A stretch of DNA of 64,000 nucleotides from Pseudomonas sp. REP124 (GCF_020164475.1 NZ_JAIQWX010000004.1:1-64000), one strand, 5' to 3'; positions 1-8,773 are shown, numbered from the stretch's first letter. Numbers and translations are program-made. Notes: generated by a model from the letters alone, not told the origin.

Positions 1-14
1 CTTGCCCGCGATGG
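1..14. repeat. partial REP arm at the window edge
   Basis: The first bases read CTTGCCCGCGATGG, the inner arm of the REP palindromes found throughout the window. The rest lies outside. Confidence 0.5.
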
Positions 15-38
15 GGCCCTTAAAGCCTGCAAAAAATC

Positions 39-1040
39 TCAAGCCTCACGCCAAACCCCTTTCCCACTCAACCGCGCCCGATCATGGGCCACGGTGAAAT
101 CCTGCTCCGGCCCTTTCGGCACCACACCCGTCGGGTTGATGGTCTTGTGACTGCCGTAGTAGTGGTTCTTGATGTGGGTGAAGTCCACCGTCTCGGCGAT
201 CCCCGGCCACTGATACATCTCCCGCAGCCAGTTCGACAGGTTCGGATAATCGGCGATGCGCCGCAGATTGCACTTGAAGTGCCCGTGGTACACCGCGTCA
301 AAGCGAATCATCGTCGTGAATAAACGGATGTCCGCTTCGGTCAGGTACTCGCCCGCCAGATAACGATTGGCACCTAGCAGCGTTTCCAGATGAACCAGCT
401 CGGCAAACACTTCATCGAAGGCTTCTTCATAAGCCTGCTGTGACGTGGCGAATCCGGCGCGGTACACGCCGTTGTTCACTGCGGGATAAATGCGCTCGTT
501 CAGCGTGTCGATCTCGGCGCGCAGCGGTTGCGGGTAGAAGTCCAGGTCGTTGCCGGTCAGGTCATCGAAGGCGCTGTTGAACATGCGGATGATTTCCGCC
601 GATTCATTGCTGACGATGCGCTTCTGCTGCTTGTCCCAAAGTACCGGCACGGTCACGCGACCGGTGTAATCGGCAGTGTCGGCGGTGTAGCGCTGATGCA
701 TGAATTCGAAGTTGTCGAGCTTGTCGCCGGTGGAGCCCAGGGACTTGTCGAAGGTCCAGCCGTTTTCCAGCATCAACCAACTGACCACCGACACATCGAT
801 CAGGCTTTCCAGGCCCTTGAGCTTGCGCAGGATCAGCGTGCGATGGGCCCACGGACAGGCCAGGGAAACATAGAGGTGGTAGCGCCCGGCTTCGGCGGCA
901 AAGCCTCCGACACCGCTCGGGCCTGGCTGGCCGTCAGCGGTCACCCAGTTGCGGCGCTGCGCCTGTTCACGCTGGAACGCGCCGTCCTTGCTGCTTTCGT
1001 ACCACTTGTCCTGCCATTGACCTTCGACTAGCAAACCCAT
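39..1040 (-). CDS. yqjG: glutathionyl-hydroquinone reductase, Xi-class GST
   Basis: A 333-residue Xi-class glutathione transferase. These cytosolic enzymes reduce glutathionyl-hydroquinones to free hydroquinone and release glutathione disulfide. The thioredoxin-like half carries the family motif CPWAHR with the catalytic Cys near residue 62; the C-terminal helical half follows (NESAEIIRMFN, EADIRLFTTMIRFD). Length matches the E. coli YqjG/YqjG-like family. I use the ATG at 1040, which has GAGGAG 8 nt upstream, rather than an in-frame TTG at 1046 that would sit too close to it. It is monocistronic. A link to the hydroquinone cluster at 53-62 kb is chemically possible but not shown by position. 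Confidence 0.93.
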   Translation of the reverse strand: MGLLVEGQWQDKWYESSKDGAFQREQAQRRNWVTADGQPGPSGVGGFAAEAGRYHLYVSLACPWAHRTLILRKLKGLESLIDVSVVSWLMLENGWTFDKSLGSTGDKLDNFEFMHQRYTADTADYTGRVTVPVLWDKQQKRIVSNESAEIIRMFNSAFDDLTGNDLDFYPQPLRAEIDTLNERIYPAVNNGVYRAGFATSQQAYEEAFDEVFAELVHLETLLGANRYLAGEYLTEADIRLFTTMIRFDAVYHGHFKCNLRRIADYPNLSNWLREMYQWPGIAETVDFTHIKNHYYGSHKTINPTGVVPKGPEQDFTVAHDRARLSGKGVWREA

Positions 1041-1130
1041 GTTCAAGACTCCTCAACCAATAAGCGTTGGAGAAGAGTCTAGTGAAATAGGTTCGATAAA
1101 AAAGCGCAAAGATCGAAGAGTAACTATCGG

Positions 1131-2132
1131 TTAAATCGATTTGTTCCGCGCATCCCAATAGCGTTGGGCGGTTTCGAAGGCTTGTTCGCGGGGCTGACCC
1201 AGACCGCGCAGGGCCAGGGCCATGGTGGAGATCAGCGCCATTTGCGGGTAGCTGTCGACCACATCGCCGCGCCAGACGGCTTTTAGATGCTCGGGGTCCA
1301 GGCTGGCGGGTTTGACGTGGCGCTGGCTCGACAGCTGTGGCCATTCCTCATCCCAGCTTTCGCCGTTCGCGGTGCCGTACAGATGGCTGGCGGCATCGGG
1401 GTTGATCTCGATCTCGCCGCCATCGCCCTTGATCACGATCGCCGTGTCGCCGAGCAGGCCGCTGGCTTCGCGGTGCACCGCCTGATAGCCGGGATGGAAA
1501 ATGCTTTGCAGGCCGCAGCGGGCGCCCAACGGATTTAGAATCCGCGCCAGGGAGTGGATCGGCGAGCGCAGGCCCAGGGTATTACGCAGGTCGATCATGC
1601 GCTGCAGCTGCGGCGCCCAGTCCACCAGCGGCATGAAGGCCAGGCCACCGTTGTCCAGAGCCGAACCCACTTGCTGCCAGTTGCGGCAAAGCGGAATCTG
1701 CAGCGTTTCCAGCAATTGCTCGCTGTACAGCCGACCCGCCGTATGCGCGCCGCCCCCGTGCATGAAAATCCGCACGCCGTTCTGCGCCAGGCACTTGGCC
1801 GCCAGCAGGTACCACGGCAAATGACGCTTCTTGCCGGCATAGGTCGGCCAGTCCAGATCGACTTTCAGAGCCGGCGCCTGCAAGCGCTCACGCAGGGCCT
1901 CGGTGAAGCCGGCCATTTCCTCGGCGCTTTCTTCCTTGTGGCGCAACAGCATCAGGAACGCGCCCAATTGGGTGGCCTCGACTTGCTCGTCGAGGACCAT
2001 GCCCATGGCGGCGCGGGCTTCTTCACGGGTCAGGTCGCGGGCGCCGCGCTTGCCTTTGCCGAGGATCCGCACGAACTGGGCGAAGGGGTGTTCGGCGGGC
2101 GTTTCGAGGGTCAGCGCTGGATAGTCGGTCAT
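1131..2132 (-). CDS. ybiB: glycosyltransferase family protein YbiB (TrpD2-like)
   Basis: A 333-residue homologue of anthranilate phosphoribosyltransferase of the YbiB/TrpD2 subfamily. These proteins keep the TrpD fold but are known to bind nucleic acid rather than make phosphoribosylanthranilate. The N-terminal helical domain (FAQFVRILGKGKRGARDLTREEARAAM) and the glycine-rich segment MHGGGAHTAGR are visible. It is the last gene of the tus operon: its ATG at 2132 overlaps the tusE stop as ATGA, so I prefer it to the TTG at 2138. The conserved tusE-ybiB order suggests a tRNA-related role, which remains inference. Confidence 0.9.
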   Translation of the reverse strand: MTDYPALTLETPAEHPFAQFVRILGKGKRGARDLTREEARAAMGMVLDEQVEATQLGAFLMLLRHKEESAEEMAGFTEALRERLQAPALKVDLDWPTYAGKKRHLPWYLLAAKCLAQNGVRIFMHGGGAHTAGRLYSEQLLETLQIPLCRNWQQVGSALDNGGLAFMPLVDWAPQLQRMIDLRNTLGLRSPIHSLARILNPLGARCGLQSIFHPGYQAVHREASGLLGDTAIVIKGDGGEIEINPDAASHLYGTANGESWDEEWPQLSSQRHVKPASLDPEHLKAVWRGDVVDSYPQMALISTMALALRGLGQPREQAFETAQRYWDARNKSI

Positions 2133-2464
2133 AGGCAATTCGTCGGTTTGGGCAGTCCCGCCAGTTTCGCGGCGAGTTTGGCGGGGGTGCCTTTGAACAG
2201 TTGGTTCAGGTGCAGGCTGTTGCCCTTGTCTGGGCCGAGCTTCAAGGCGGTGTATTTGATCAGCGGGCGAGTGGCGGGCGACAGCTGGAATTCGGCGTAG
2301 AAACTGCGCAGCAGTTCGAGCACTTCCCAGTGGGCCGGGGTGAGCTGGATGTCTTCGGCGGCCGCCAGGGCGCTGGCGACTTCAGCCGACCAATCGCTCA
2401 ATTCGACCAGGAAGCCGTCCTTGTCCAACTCGATGGCGCGGGCGCCGACGGTCAATACCTTCAT
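2129..2464 (-). CDS. tusE: sulfur relay protein TusE (DsrC family)
   Basis: A 111-residue DsrC/TusE protein, the last sulfur carrier of the relay that passes persulfide sulfur from TusA via TusBCD to MnmA for 2-thiouridine at tRNA wobble U34. The acceptor Cys is the penultimate residue (NCL at the end), as in the family; WEVLELLR and RPLIKYTALKLG are family segments. The start overlaps the tusB stop (ATGA) and the stop overlaps the ybiB start (ATGA), so translation is coupled through the operon. Confidence 0.93.
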   Translation of the reverse strand: MKVLTVGARAIELDKDGFLVELSDWSAEVASALAAAEDIQLTPAHWEVLELLRSFYAEFQLSPATRPLIKYTALKLGPDKGNSLHLNQLFKGTPAKLAAKLAGLPKPTNCL

Positions 2465-2754
2465 AGCCAGCTGTTGACCTTGTCGTGGTGGATCGACAGC
2501 TCGACGAAGGCCGGGTAATCGATCGCTTCGGCCCAGTCCGGCACCGCGATGGCGCGGGCTTCGGCATCTTCGGCGAGGATGTAGAGTTTCAGGCCGCGAG
2601 CTTCGAGGGCCTTGAATGGCTCAGTGCCGGGCTGCAGAGCGTAGGCCGAGTCGCCGGACAGCAGCAGGGCGTCGGCGGCGCCGATCAGGCGCAGGCAACT
2701 GCCCAGGCGATCGTCGCCGAAAGGGGAATGAGACAACACATGCAAGGTCGACAT
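2461..2754 (-). CDS. tusB: sulfurtransferase complex subunit TusB
   Basis: A 97-residue TusB/DsrH protein beginning MSTLHVLSHSPF, the typical TusB start. It is the third subunit of the cytoplasmic TusBCD hexamer that receives persulfide from TusA and hands it to TusE. There is no obvious active-site Cys in the usual sense, as expected for TusB. The ATG overlaps the tusC stop as TGATG and the stop overlaps tusE as ATGA. Confidence 0.92.
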   Translation of the reverse strand: MSTLHVLSHSPFGDDRLGSCLRLIGAADALLLSGDSAYALQPGTEPFKALEARGLKLYILAEDAEARAIAVPDWAEAIDYPAFVELSIHHDKVNSWL

Positions 2755-3122
2755 CAGAGGGTGATCACCTGGTCGTAACGGTCAATGAGGGCGGTGATGT
2801 CCGCGGCGGCCAATACCCGGGCCTCTTCCAGCGACAGCGCGCTCGGGTGCAGGCCGCGTTGCGCAACGCTGTCGGCGCAGGCAAAGAGTTCTTCGACACC
2901 GAACATCGGCAAGGCCTGCAGATTGGCGCTCAGGTCTTTCTGTTGCAGAGCCTTGGCGTTCTGGCGAGGGGCGAGCTGGAACACGCCGTCATCGAGGAAC
3001 AGCAGGCCGATCGGCAGATCGAAGGCGCCTCCGGCCAGCACGATGTCCAGCGCTTCCCGGGCAGCGGTGCCGGACCATGGCGCCTGGCGGCTGATGATCA
3101 ACAGGGATTTGACCATTTTCAC
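2754..3122 (-). CDS. tusC: sulfurtransferase complex subunit TusC
   Basis: A 122-residue TusC/DsrF subunit of the TusBCD tRNA 2-thiolation complex. The DsrE/F fold is recognisable from KSLLIISRQAPW, AREALDIVLAGGAFDLPIGLLFLDDGV and the end DRYDQVITL. Start choice: a GTG at 3122 overlaps the tusD stop as GTGA and gives MKMVKSLL; an ATG two codons inside (3116) is an alternative and would shorten the protein by two residues. The operon order tusD-C-B-E is standard for gammaproteobacteria. Confidence 0.92.
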   Translation of the reverse strand: MKMVKSLLIISRQAPWSGTAAREALDIVLAGGAFDLPIGLLFLDDGVFQLAPRQNAKALQQKDLSANLQALPMFGVEELFACADSVAQRGLHPSALSLEEARVLAAADITALIDRYDQVITL

Positions 3123-3511
3123 GCGCCTCCAAAACAGATCAGGCGGTCGGCATCCTGCACCGCGTCATGCAACTGGCCGAGGCCGGAGAGCTCCCATGGC
3201 TTGTCGACGGCCACCGCTTCACGCTGATAGCGCCGGGCTTCTTCCTCGTTCAGCACGCCACGGCGCAGGGCGGCGGCGATGCAGACCACGCCGTCGAGTT
3301 GATGATCGCTGACGAAAGCGCGCCATTGCTTGGGCAAGTCCAGCTCGTCCTGGGGCGTGACCACGCTGCTGGACGCGTTGTAGACGCCTTCCTGGTAGAA
3401 AAACAGCCGGACAATCTCATGCCCGCCGGCGAGCGCCGCCTGGGCGAACTGCAAGGCGCGGCGCGAGGAGGGCGCGTGGGCGGCGGAAAACACGGAAATG
3501 GCGAACTTCAT
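3119..3511 (-). CDS. tusD: sulfurtransferase complex subunit TusD
   Basis: A 130-residue TusD/DsrE protein, the TusBCD subunit that carries the persulfide. The start MKFAISVFSAAHAPSSRRAL is typical, and the active-site Cys is near residue 77 in DGVVCIAAALRRGV. An in-frame start further upstream (3541) would add ten residues before the conserved MKFAISV, so I use 3511. First gene of tusDCBE-ybiB. A REP pair lies just upstream, so the promoter must lie within roughly 3512-3590. Confidence 0.93.
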   Translation of the reverse strand: MKFAISVFSAAHAPSSRRALQFAQAALAGGHEIVRLFFYQEGVYNASSSVVTPQDELDLPKQWRAFVSDHQLDGVVCIAAALRRGVLNEEEARRYQREAVAVDKPWELSGLGQLHDAVQDADRLICFGGA

Positions 3512-3590
3512 GACGGACTCGATCAGTGAAACTGCGGCCATGATAAAGCTTTATCGGCGGGGCGGCTAAATCGATGTTGGCTGTACTGGC

Positions 3591-3688
3591 TCCATCGCGG
3601 GCAAGCCCGCTCCCACAAGGATTGATGAGATGCCGACAGTTGCGGCTTTGACACGAAACCTGTGGGAGCGAGCTTGCCCGCGAAGAGG
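3591..3688. repeat. REP palindromic pair
   Basis: Two convergent REP arms (ATCGCGGGCAAGCCCGCTCC and TGTGGGAGCGAGCTTGCCCG) separated by about 40 nt, between tusD and the next gene. Confidence 0.85.
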
Positions 3689-3720
3689 CCCGCCCGAACG
3701 ATGCAAAATCAGCAACCTGG

Positions 3721-4050
3721 TCAGGGTTTGATCCCATACAGGTCGCAATACTCCAGCCAATCCATCCGCGCCATCTCCGCCACTTCCCGGTGCACTTCCC
3801 GGCGCTGGGTTTCGTACTCTTCGGGTGTCGCGGCGGTCAGTTGCAAGGTCAGTTCCCAGGCAAACAGACCAAGACGCTCGGCTTCGGCCTCGAACGCTTC
3901 ATGCAGGCGCTCGTCACGAAACTGCTCAAGCGTCTCACCCTTGGCCTGGGCGAGCAGGGGGTTCAGGTGGTCGAGCTCCTCACGCAATTCGGGGCGCTCA
4001 TCGAGAAAGCGTTTCAGTGCCTGTTCATGATGTTCTTCGGGTACTGCCAT
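3721..4050 (-). CDS. small hypothetical protein, possibly DUF6388
   Basis: A 109-residue acidic, helix-rich cytosolic protein (EEHHEQALKRFLDERPELRE at the start, ending MDWLEYCDLYGIKP). I know similar small proteins in Pseudomonas with no assigned function, and the DUF6388 label is from memory. It has no signal peptide and no membrane segment. The start at 4050 has a good ribosome site (GGAG, 7 nt away); longer reading frames continue upstream but without a start signal. It faces the divergent lipoprotein gene at 4141, sharing a short 90-nt promoter region. Confidence 0.8.
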   Translation of the reverse strand: MAVPEEHHEQALKRFLDERPELREELDHLNPLLAQAKGETLEQFRDERLHEAFEAEAERLGLFAWELTLQLTAATPEEYETQRREVHREVAEMARMDWLEYCDLYGIKP

Positions 4051-4140
4051 GGTCGCTCCTTCGGTAGATGTATGCAGTAAAGCAGAACGACACCGGCCGC
4101 CACAGTGATACAGTCCGCTTTTTTCTGACGAGCGAACGCA

Positions 4141-4491
4141 ATGCGAATTCTGATGGTGGCGCTGGCCGCGACAATGCTGGCCGGTTGTGCAGGCTCGGTA
4201 ATGAGCGACGCCCGCGGCAAACCCCCGTACAAGACCCTCAACTCGGACAAACCGGAAAAAGTCGTGGCCCAGTGCGTGCAGTTTTCCTGGCAGGACGAAA
4301 CGGTGTTCGGCGTGGATGCCAGCGGCTATCTGGAGCCACGGGAGAACGGTGGCACGACGGTGTATACGCGCTCGGCGGAGTCCTTTGTGGACGTGACGAC
4401 CGATGCTTCGGGTACGGTATTGAGCTACTACGCGCAGCAGGATGATTTCGTTGCCAAGCGCCGGTTGGCAGCAGTTGCTACCTGCTTGTGA
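4141..4491 (+). CDS. small outer-membrane or periplasmic lipoprotein
   Basis: A 116-residue predicted lipoprotein. The signal peptide MRILMVALAATMLAGC ends in the lipobox LAGC with the lipidated Cys at 16. The mature part is about 100 residues, with two further Cys residues (near 45 and 115, VVAQCVQF and VATCL) that could form a disulfide. I do not recognise a specific function; it resembles short conserved Pseudomonas lipoproteins. It is transcribed alone and ends at a REP pair. Confidence 0.85.
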   Translation: MRILMVALAATMLAGCAGSVMSDARGKPPYKTLNSDKPEKVVAQCVQFSWQDETVFGVDASGYLEPRENGGTTVYTRSAESFVDVTTDASGTVLSYYAQQDDFVAKRRLAAVATCL

Positions 4492-4508
4492 CTGGCGCAC
4501 GCATTCAA

Positions 4509-4612
4509 CTGTAGGAGCGAGCTTGCTCGCGATGGTCGTTAACGATAACGTTGGCTGCCTGATGCCCCGCGGTGTTCTTGCGTCCATCGCGAGCATGCTC
4601 GCTCCTACAGGG
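4509..4612. repeat. REP palindromic pair
   Basis: Arms TGTAGGAGCGAGCTTGCTCG and CGAGCATGCTCGCTCCTACA flank a conserved central segment, between convergent genes. Confidence 0.88.
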
Positions 4613-4623
4613 GATGTGTGTAA

Positions 4624-5049
4624 TCAGTAATTCAGGCGTTTCTGGAAGAAGAAATGCCTGTGACCCGGCGGGTAGTCGGCGATGTGGCCGATCTCGCTGT
4701 AACCGCATTTGCGGTAGAACTCCGGCGCCTGGAATTCAAAGGTGTCGAGCCACAGTCCAACGCACTTTCTCTCCCGCGCCAGGTCCTCGGCCATCTGCAT
4801 CAACCGCGTGCCCATGCCCTGTCCCCGGGCCTGCTCCGGCACCGACAGCAGGTCAATGAACAACCACTGATAAAACAACCGCGCATAGAGCCCGCCGAGG
4901 ATCTGGTCGTTCTCGTCGCGCACCAGCAGGGCAACGTGCTCGGGAATCGCGCCGTCCGCCTTCGATGCGTTATAGGCGCGCAGCGGCTTCAGGATCGCCT
5001 GGCGTTCCTCTTCGGTGGGAGTGGGGGTGAACTCGATCCGCAATGTCAT
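4624..5049 (-). CDS. GNAT-family N-acetyltransferase
   Basis: A 141-residue acetyltransferase of the GNAT fold. The acetyl-CoA pyrophosphate loop is visible as VPEQARGQGMGTRLMQ (Q/RxxGxG/A), followed by GLWLDTFEFQAPEFYRKCGYSEIG, the typical strand-helix end. Known relatives acetylate small molecules or protein N-termini; the substrate cannot be told. Single gene, divergent from the hemerythrin gene at 5195. Confidence 0.88.
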   Translation of the reverse strand: MTLRIEFTPTPTEEERQAILKPLRAYNASKADGAIPEHVALLVRDENDQILGGLYARLFYQWLFIDLLSVPEQARGQGMGTRLMQMAEDLARERKCVGLWLDTFEFQAPEFYRKCGYSEIGHIADYPPGHRHFFFQKRLNY

Positions 5050-5194
5050 GGCTATATCCGTATGGCTGTGAATCCGCAGCCTATCGTGGTCGCCGCCAAT
5101 CTTCCATCAGCAAAAAAGCGAGGAACCGTCGCCAATGCGCAGATGTCATTTATTCAGACGCGCCATTCCAGAGTGCGACCGATGAGGACCCTCC

Positions 5195-5632
5195 GTGAAC
5201 ATTTTCGAAGCCCTGCGCGAGAGCCATGAGCGCCAGCGTTCCTATGCCAAGGCATTGATCCAGACCAGCGGCGACACCCCGGAGCGGGTCGAGGCCTACA
5301 AGCAGCTCAAATCAGAATTGCAGGCCCATGAAACCGCTGAAGAGCGGCATTTCTATATTCCGCTGATGGAGTTCGACAACGGCGTCGACCTCAGTCGCCA
5401 CGCGATTGCCGAGCATCATGAAATGGATGAAATGATGGAGGAACTGGACGAGACCGAAATGTCCAGCCCGGCCTGGCTGGCGACCGCGAAGAAGCTGTCG
5501 GATAAAGTGCACCATCACCTCAAGGAAGAAGAGCAGAGGTTCTTCCAGATGGCGGGCAAGCTGCTTGACGATAAACAGAAAGAGACGCTGGCGACTCAGT
5601 ACCTGAAGGAATTCAAAGCTCAACTTACATGA
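5195..5632 (+). CDS. hemerythrin HHE-domain protein
   Basis: A 145-residue four-helix hemerythrin-type protein expected to bind a di-iron centre. Candidate ligands sit in the expected pattern: SHERQRSYAK, LQAHETAEERHFYIPLME, HAIAEHHEMDEMMEE and HHHLKEEEQRFF. It starts with GTG at 5195, 5 nt after a purine-poor stretch, so the ribosome site is weak (GAGGACCCTCC). Proteins of this type sense or store oxygen or iron, or protect against nitrosative stress; this one has no attached domain to decide. Confidence 0.88.
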   Translation: MNIFEALRESHERQRSYAKALIQTSGDTPERVEAYKQLKSELQAHETAEERHFYIPLMEFDNGVDLSRHAIAEHHEMDEMMEELDETEMSSPAWLATAKKLSDKVHHHLKEEEQRFFQMAGKLLDDKQKETLATQYLKEFKAQLT

Positions 5633-5646
5633 GAACCTGTAGCATT

Positions 5647-5756
5647 TGTGGCGAGGGGGCTTGCCCCCGTTGGAGCGCGAAGCGGTCCCCAAAAGATGGG
5701 CCTGCTGCGCAGTCCAACGGGGCGGTGCGACGTTTCGACAAGCCCCCTCGCCACAA
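5647..5756. repeat. second REP family palindromic pair
   Basis: Arms TTGTGGCGAGGGGGCTTGCC and AAGCCCCCTCGCCACAA are inverted around about 70 nt. This is a different REP sequence class from the TAGGAGCGAG type. Confidence 0.8.
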
Positions 5757-5781
5757 TGTACCAACTGCTACATGGACCGGG

Positions 5782-6303
5782 TCAGGCCGGGAACAGATCG
5801 TCCATCCTGCTGGATTCCTTAAGCTCGCATCCTTCCAGCGTCAGCAACATCTCCTTCGCCTCAAGCCCGCCGGCAAACCCCGTGAGTTTCCCCGACGCGC
5901 CGATCACCCGATGACAGGGCGCAATGATCGAAATCGGGTTCCGGCCATTCGCCGCTCCCACCGCCCGCACCGCGCTCGGATTGCCGATCTGTTCGGCGAT
6001 CTGGCTGTAGCTGCGGGTCTCGCCGAAGGGAATGGTCAGCAGCGCCGCCCAGACCTTTTTCTGGAAGTCCGTCCCGGCGAAATCCAGCTCCAGCTCGAAT
6101 CGATTGCGCGTCCCGGCGAAATATTCGCGCAGTTGCTCGGCTGTGCGGATCAGGATCGGATTGTCCGGCGCTTCGCTCATCGGGCCGAGGCGCACCCGGC
6201 CGGGTTTGTCGTTTTCCCAGAGGATGGCCGCCAGTCGCGAACCGTTCGCCACCAGCTTCAACTCGCCGACCGGGGAGGCCAGGGTGGTGTAGGTGTAAGT
6301 CAT
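5782..6303 (-). CDS. ogt: methylated-DNA--protein-cysteine methyltransferase
   Basis: A 173-residue Ogt/MGMT suicide repair protein that takes O6-alkyl groups from guanine onto its own Cys. The active-site motif PCHRV is present with the acceptor Cys near residue 130, preceded by the RNPISIIAPCHRV context; the DNA-binding helix SAVRAVGAANGRNP (arginine finger) is present. The start at 6303 matches the family length (MTYTYTTLASPVGELKL); the open frame runs far upstream antisense to ggt and that extension is not real. Confidence 0.93.
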   Translation of the reverse strand: MTYTYTTLASPVGELKLVANGSRLAAILWENDKPGRVRLGPMSEAPDNPILIRTAEQLREYFAGTRNRFELELDFAGTDFQKKVWAALLTIPFGETRSYSQIAEQIGNPSAVRAVGAANGRNPISIIAPCHRVIGASGKLTGFAGGLEAKEMLLTLEGCELKESSRMDDLFPA

Positions 6304-6444
6304 GCCAAGTGCCGCGCCGGATTGTTGAACAGGCGTTAAGGATACTGCGTCGTCCGGGAGGCGCAATACGCAATCTTGACCATACTTCGTACTGCTTGAA
6401 GCTTCCCTCAAACGCAGGGCCCTAAAACAACAAGAGACCGACTC

Positions 6445-8172
6445 ATGAAGTACGAACCTTTTGCCAAAACGCTGATTGCGACCTCGTTGGCGCTCAGCTG
6501 CCTGACGGCCCATGCCGCCTCCGTCGCTCCGGTTGCCGCCGAAAACGGCATGGTGGTCACTGCCCAGCATCTGGCCAGCCACGTCGGCGTGGATGTGCTC
6601 AAGAGCGGCGGCAACGCCGTCGATGCCGCGGTCGCGGTGGGCTATGCGCTGGCCGTGGTGTACCCGGCGGCGGGTAACCTGGGGGGCGGCGGTTTCATGA
6701 CCATTCAACTGGCGGACGGGCGCAAGACCTTCCTCGACTTCCGGGAAAAAGCCCCGCTGGCCGCCACCGCCAACATGTACCTGGACAAGGACGGCAACGT
6801 CGTTCCGGACCTGAGCACCCGTGGCCACCTGGCCGTCGGCGTGCCGGGCACCGTGTCCGGCATGGAACTGGCCCTGAGCAAATACGGCACCAAACCGCGC
6901 AAGGACGTGATTGCGCCGGCGATCAAACTCGCCGAAGACGGCTTCGTGCTGGAGCAGGGCGACGTCGATCTGCTGGAGTACGCCACCGACGTGTTCAAGA
7001 AGGACATGAAAGACTCCGGCTCTATCTTCCTGAGCAACGGCGAGCCGATGCAGGTCGGGCAGAAACTCGTGCAGAAAGATCTGGCGAAAACCCTGCGGAC
7101 CATTTCCGACAAGGGCGCCGACGGCTTCTACAAAGGTTGGGTGGCCGACGCCATCGTCACCTCCAGCCAGGCCAACAAGGGCATCATCACCCAGGCTGAC
7201 CTGGACAAATACAAGACCCGGGAACTGGCGCCCATCGAGTGCGACTACCGCGGCTATCACGTGGTCTCGGCACCGCCGCCCAGCTCCGGTGGCGTGGTGA
7301 TCTGCCAGATCATGAACATCCTCGAAGGCTATCCGATGAAGGATCTGGGCTATCACTCGGCCCAGGGCATGCACTACCAGATCGAAGCGATGCGTCACGC
7401 CTATGTCGACCGCAACAGCTACCTGGGCGACCCGGATTTCGTGAAAAACCCGATTGCCCACCTGCTCGACAAAAACTACGCGACCAAGCTGCGTGAAGCG
7501 ATCAACCCGCAGAAGGCCGCCAACTCCAAGGAGCTCAAGCCCGGCGTGGCGCCCCATGAAGGCAGCAACACCACCCATTACTCCATCGTCGACAAGTGGG
7601 GCAACGCGGTGTCGGTGACCTACACCCTCAACGACTGGTTCGGTGCCGGGGTCATGGCCAGCAAGACCGGGGTCATCCTCAACGACGAAATGGACGACTT
7701 CACCTCCAAAGTCGGCGTGCCGAACATGTACGGCCTGGTGCAGGGCGAAGCCAACGCGATCGCGCCCGGCAAGGCGCCGCTGTCGTCCATGAGCCCGACC
7801 ATCGTGACCAAGGACGGCAAAGTGGTGATGGTCGTCGGCACCCCCGGCGGCAGTCGCATCATCACCGCGACCCTGCTGACCATGCTCAACGTGATCGATT
7901 ACGGCATGAACATCCAGGAAGCGGTCGATGCACCGCGTTTCCACCAGCAATGGCTGCCGGAGGAAACCAACCTCGAGGCCTTCACCACCAGCCCGGACAC
8001 GGTGAAGATCCTCGAAAGCTGGGGCCACAAGTTCGCCGGTCCCCAGGATGCCAACCATCTGGCGGCGATCATCGTCGGGGCGCCTTCGCTGGACGGTAAA
8101 CCCGTCGGCAAGAACCGCTATTACGGCGCCAACGATCCACGGCGTAACACCGGGTTGTCGCTGGGCTACTGA
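6445..8172 (+). CDS. ggt: periplasmic gamma-glutamyltransferase
   Basis: A 575-residue gamma-glutamyltranspeptidase precursor, an N-terminal nucleophile hydrolase that cleaves glutathione and gamma-glutamyl compounds in the periplasm. There is a Sec signal peptide (about residues 1-24, ending TAHA). Self-cleavage should occur before Thr376 in GSNTTHYSIVDKWGNAVSVT, giving large and small subunits; PLSSMSPTIV and GTPGGSRIITA are the conserved small-subunit substrate and oxyanion segments. Next to the glutathione-independent cysteine hydrolase at 8240, but with a hairpin between them. Confidence 0.95.
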   Translation: MKYEPFAKTLIATSLALSCLTAHAASVAPVAAENGMVVTAQHLASHVGVDVLKSGGNAVDAAVAVGYALAVVYPAAGNLGGGGFMTIQLADGRKTFLDFREKAPLAATANMYLDKDGNVVPDLSTRGHLAVGVPGTVSGMELALSKYGTKPRKDVIAPAIKLAEDGFVLEQGDVDLLEYATDVFKKDMKDSGSIFLSNGEPMQVGQKLVQKDLAKTLRTISDKGADGFYKGWVADAIVTSSQANKGIITQADLDKYKTRELAPIECDYRGYHVVSAPPPSSGGVVICQIMNILEGYPMKDLGYHSAQGMHYQIEAMRHAYVDRNSYLGDPDFVKNPIAHLLDKNYATKLREAINPQKAANSKELKPGVAPHEGSNTTHYSIVDKWGNAVSVTYTLNDWFGAGVMASKTGVILNDEMDDFTSKVGVPNMYGLVQGEANAIAPGKAPLSSMSPTIVTKDGKVVMVVGTPGGSRIITATLLTMLNVIDYGMNIQEAVDAPRFHQQWLPEETNLEAFTTSPDTVKILESWGHKFAGPQDANHLAAIIVGAPSLDGKPVGKNRYYGANDPRRNTGLSLGY

Positions 8173-8185
8173 GTGTTGTGTTTAA

Positions 8186-8213
8186 CAGGGGACGGGCCTA
8201 TGTTCGTCCCCTG
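8186..8213 (+). terminator. possible terminator or attenuator hairpin after ggt
   Basis: A 9-bp perfect stem (CAGGGGACG / CGTCCCCTG) with a 10-nt loop lies 13 nt after the ggt stop. No T-run follows, so it may only stabilise the mRNA end. Confidence 0.4.
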
Positions 8214-8239
8214 ATTCACTCACTTCTCAAGGAAGGACC

Positions 8240-8773
8240 ATGACCACCGCATTGCTGATCATCGATGTTCAACAGGCTTTGTGCTCGGGCGAGTACGAGT
8301 GTCATGAGATCAAACGGATCATCGACACCATCAACGGCCTGAGCGCCAGGGCACGCAGCGCCGGGATCCCGGTGGTGCTGATCCAGCACGAGGAAGAGGG
8401 CGAGCTGTTCAAACACGGCGCCCCGAGCTGGCAACTGGCCGAAGGGCTGCAAACCTCGCCCAAGGATCATCGCGTGTTCAAGACCACCGGCGATTCGTTC
8501 TACCAGACCAACCTGCAGCAGCTTTTGCCGGTGGAGGATTTCGAACGCCTGATCATCTGCGGCCTGCAGACCGATTACTGCGTGAACGCCACCCTGCGCC
8601 AGGCTCATCAATTGGGTTACGACGTGGTGCTGGCGGGCGATGCGCATTCCACCGTGGACAACGGCAATGTGAAGGCCGAAGACATCATTGCCGAACACAA
8701 CCGCGACTGGGCGGACCTGAGCAGCTCGGTGGCGCGGGTTGATGTTGTTTCCACCGCCGAAATCCGCTTCTAA
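8240..8773 (+). CDS. isochorismatase-family cysteine hydrolase
   Basis: A 177-residue cysteine hydrolase of the nicotinamidase/isochorismatase superfamily. The likely triad is Asp9 (LLIIDVQQAL), Lys81 (FKTTGDSF) and Cys114 (GLQTDYCVNATLRQAHQLGY). Substrates in this family are amides, isochorismate or peroxyureidoacrylate; none is indicated here. It starts at an ATG with GGAAGGA upstream. Possibly co-transcribed with ggt through the hairpin at 8186. Confidence 0.88.
   Translation: MTTALLIIDVQQALCSGEYECHEIKRIIDTINGLSARARSAGIPVVLIQHEEEGELFKHGAPSWQLAEGLQTSPKDHRVFKTTGDSFYQTNLQQLLPVEDFERLIICGLQTDYCVNATLRQAHQLGYDVVLAGDAHSTVDNGNVKAEDIIAEHNRDWADLSSSVARVDVVSTAEIRF

Noticed and set aside
5782-8058. 758-codon minus-strand frame covering ggt antisense and ogt
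   Set aside because: Only its last 173 codons encode ogt. The rest is the complement of the well-supported ggt gene with biased composition.
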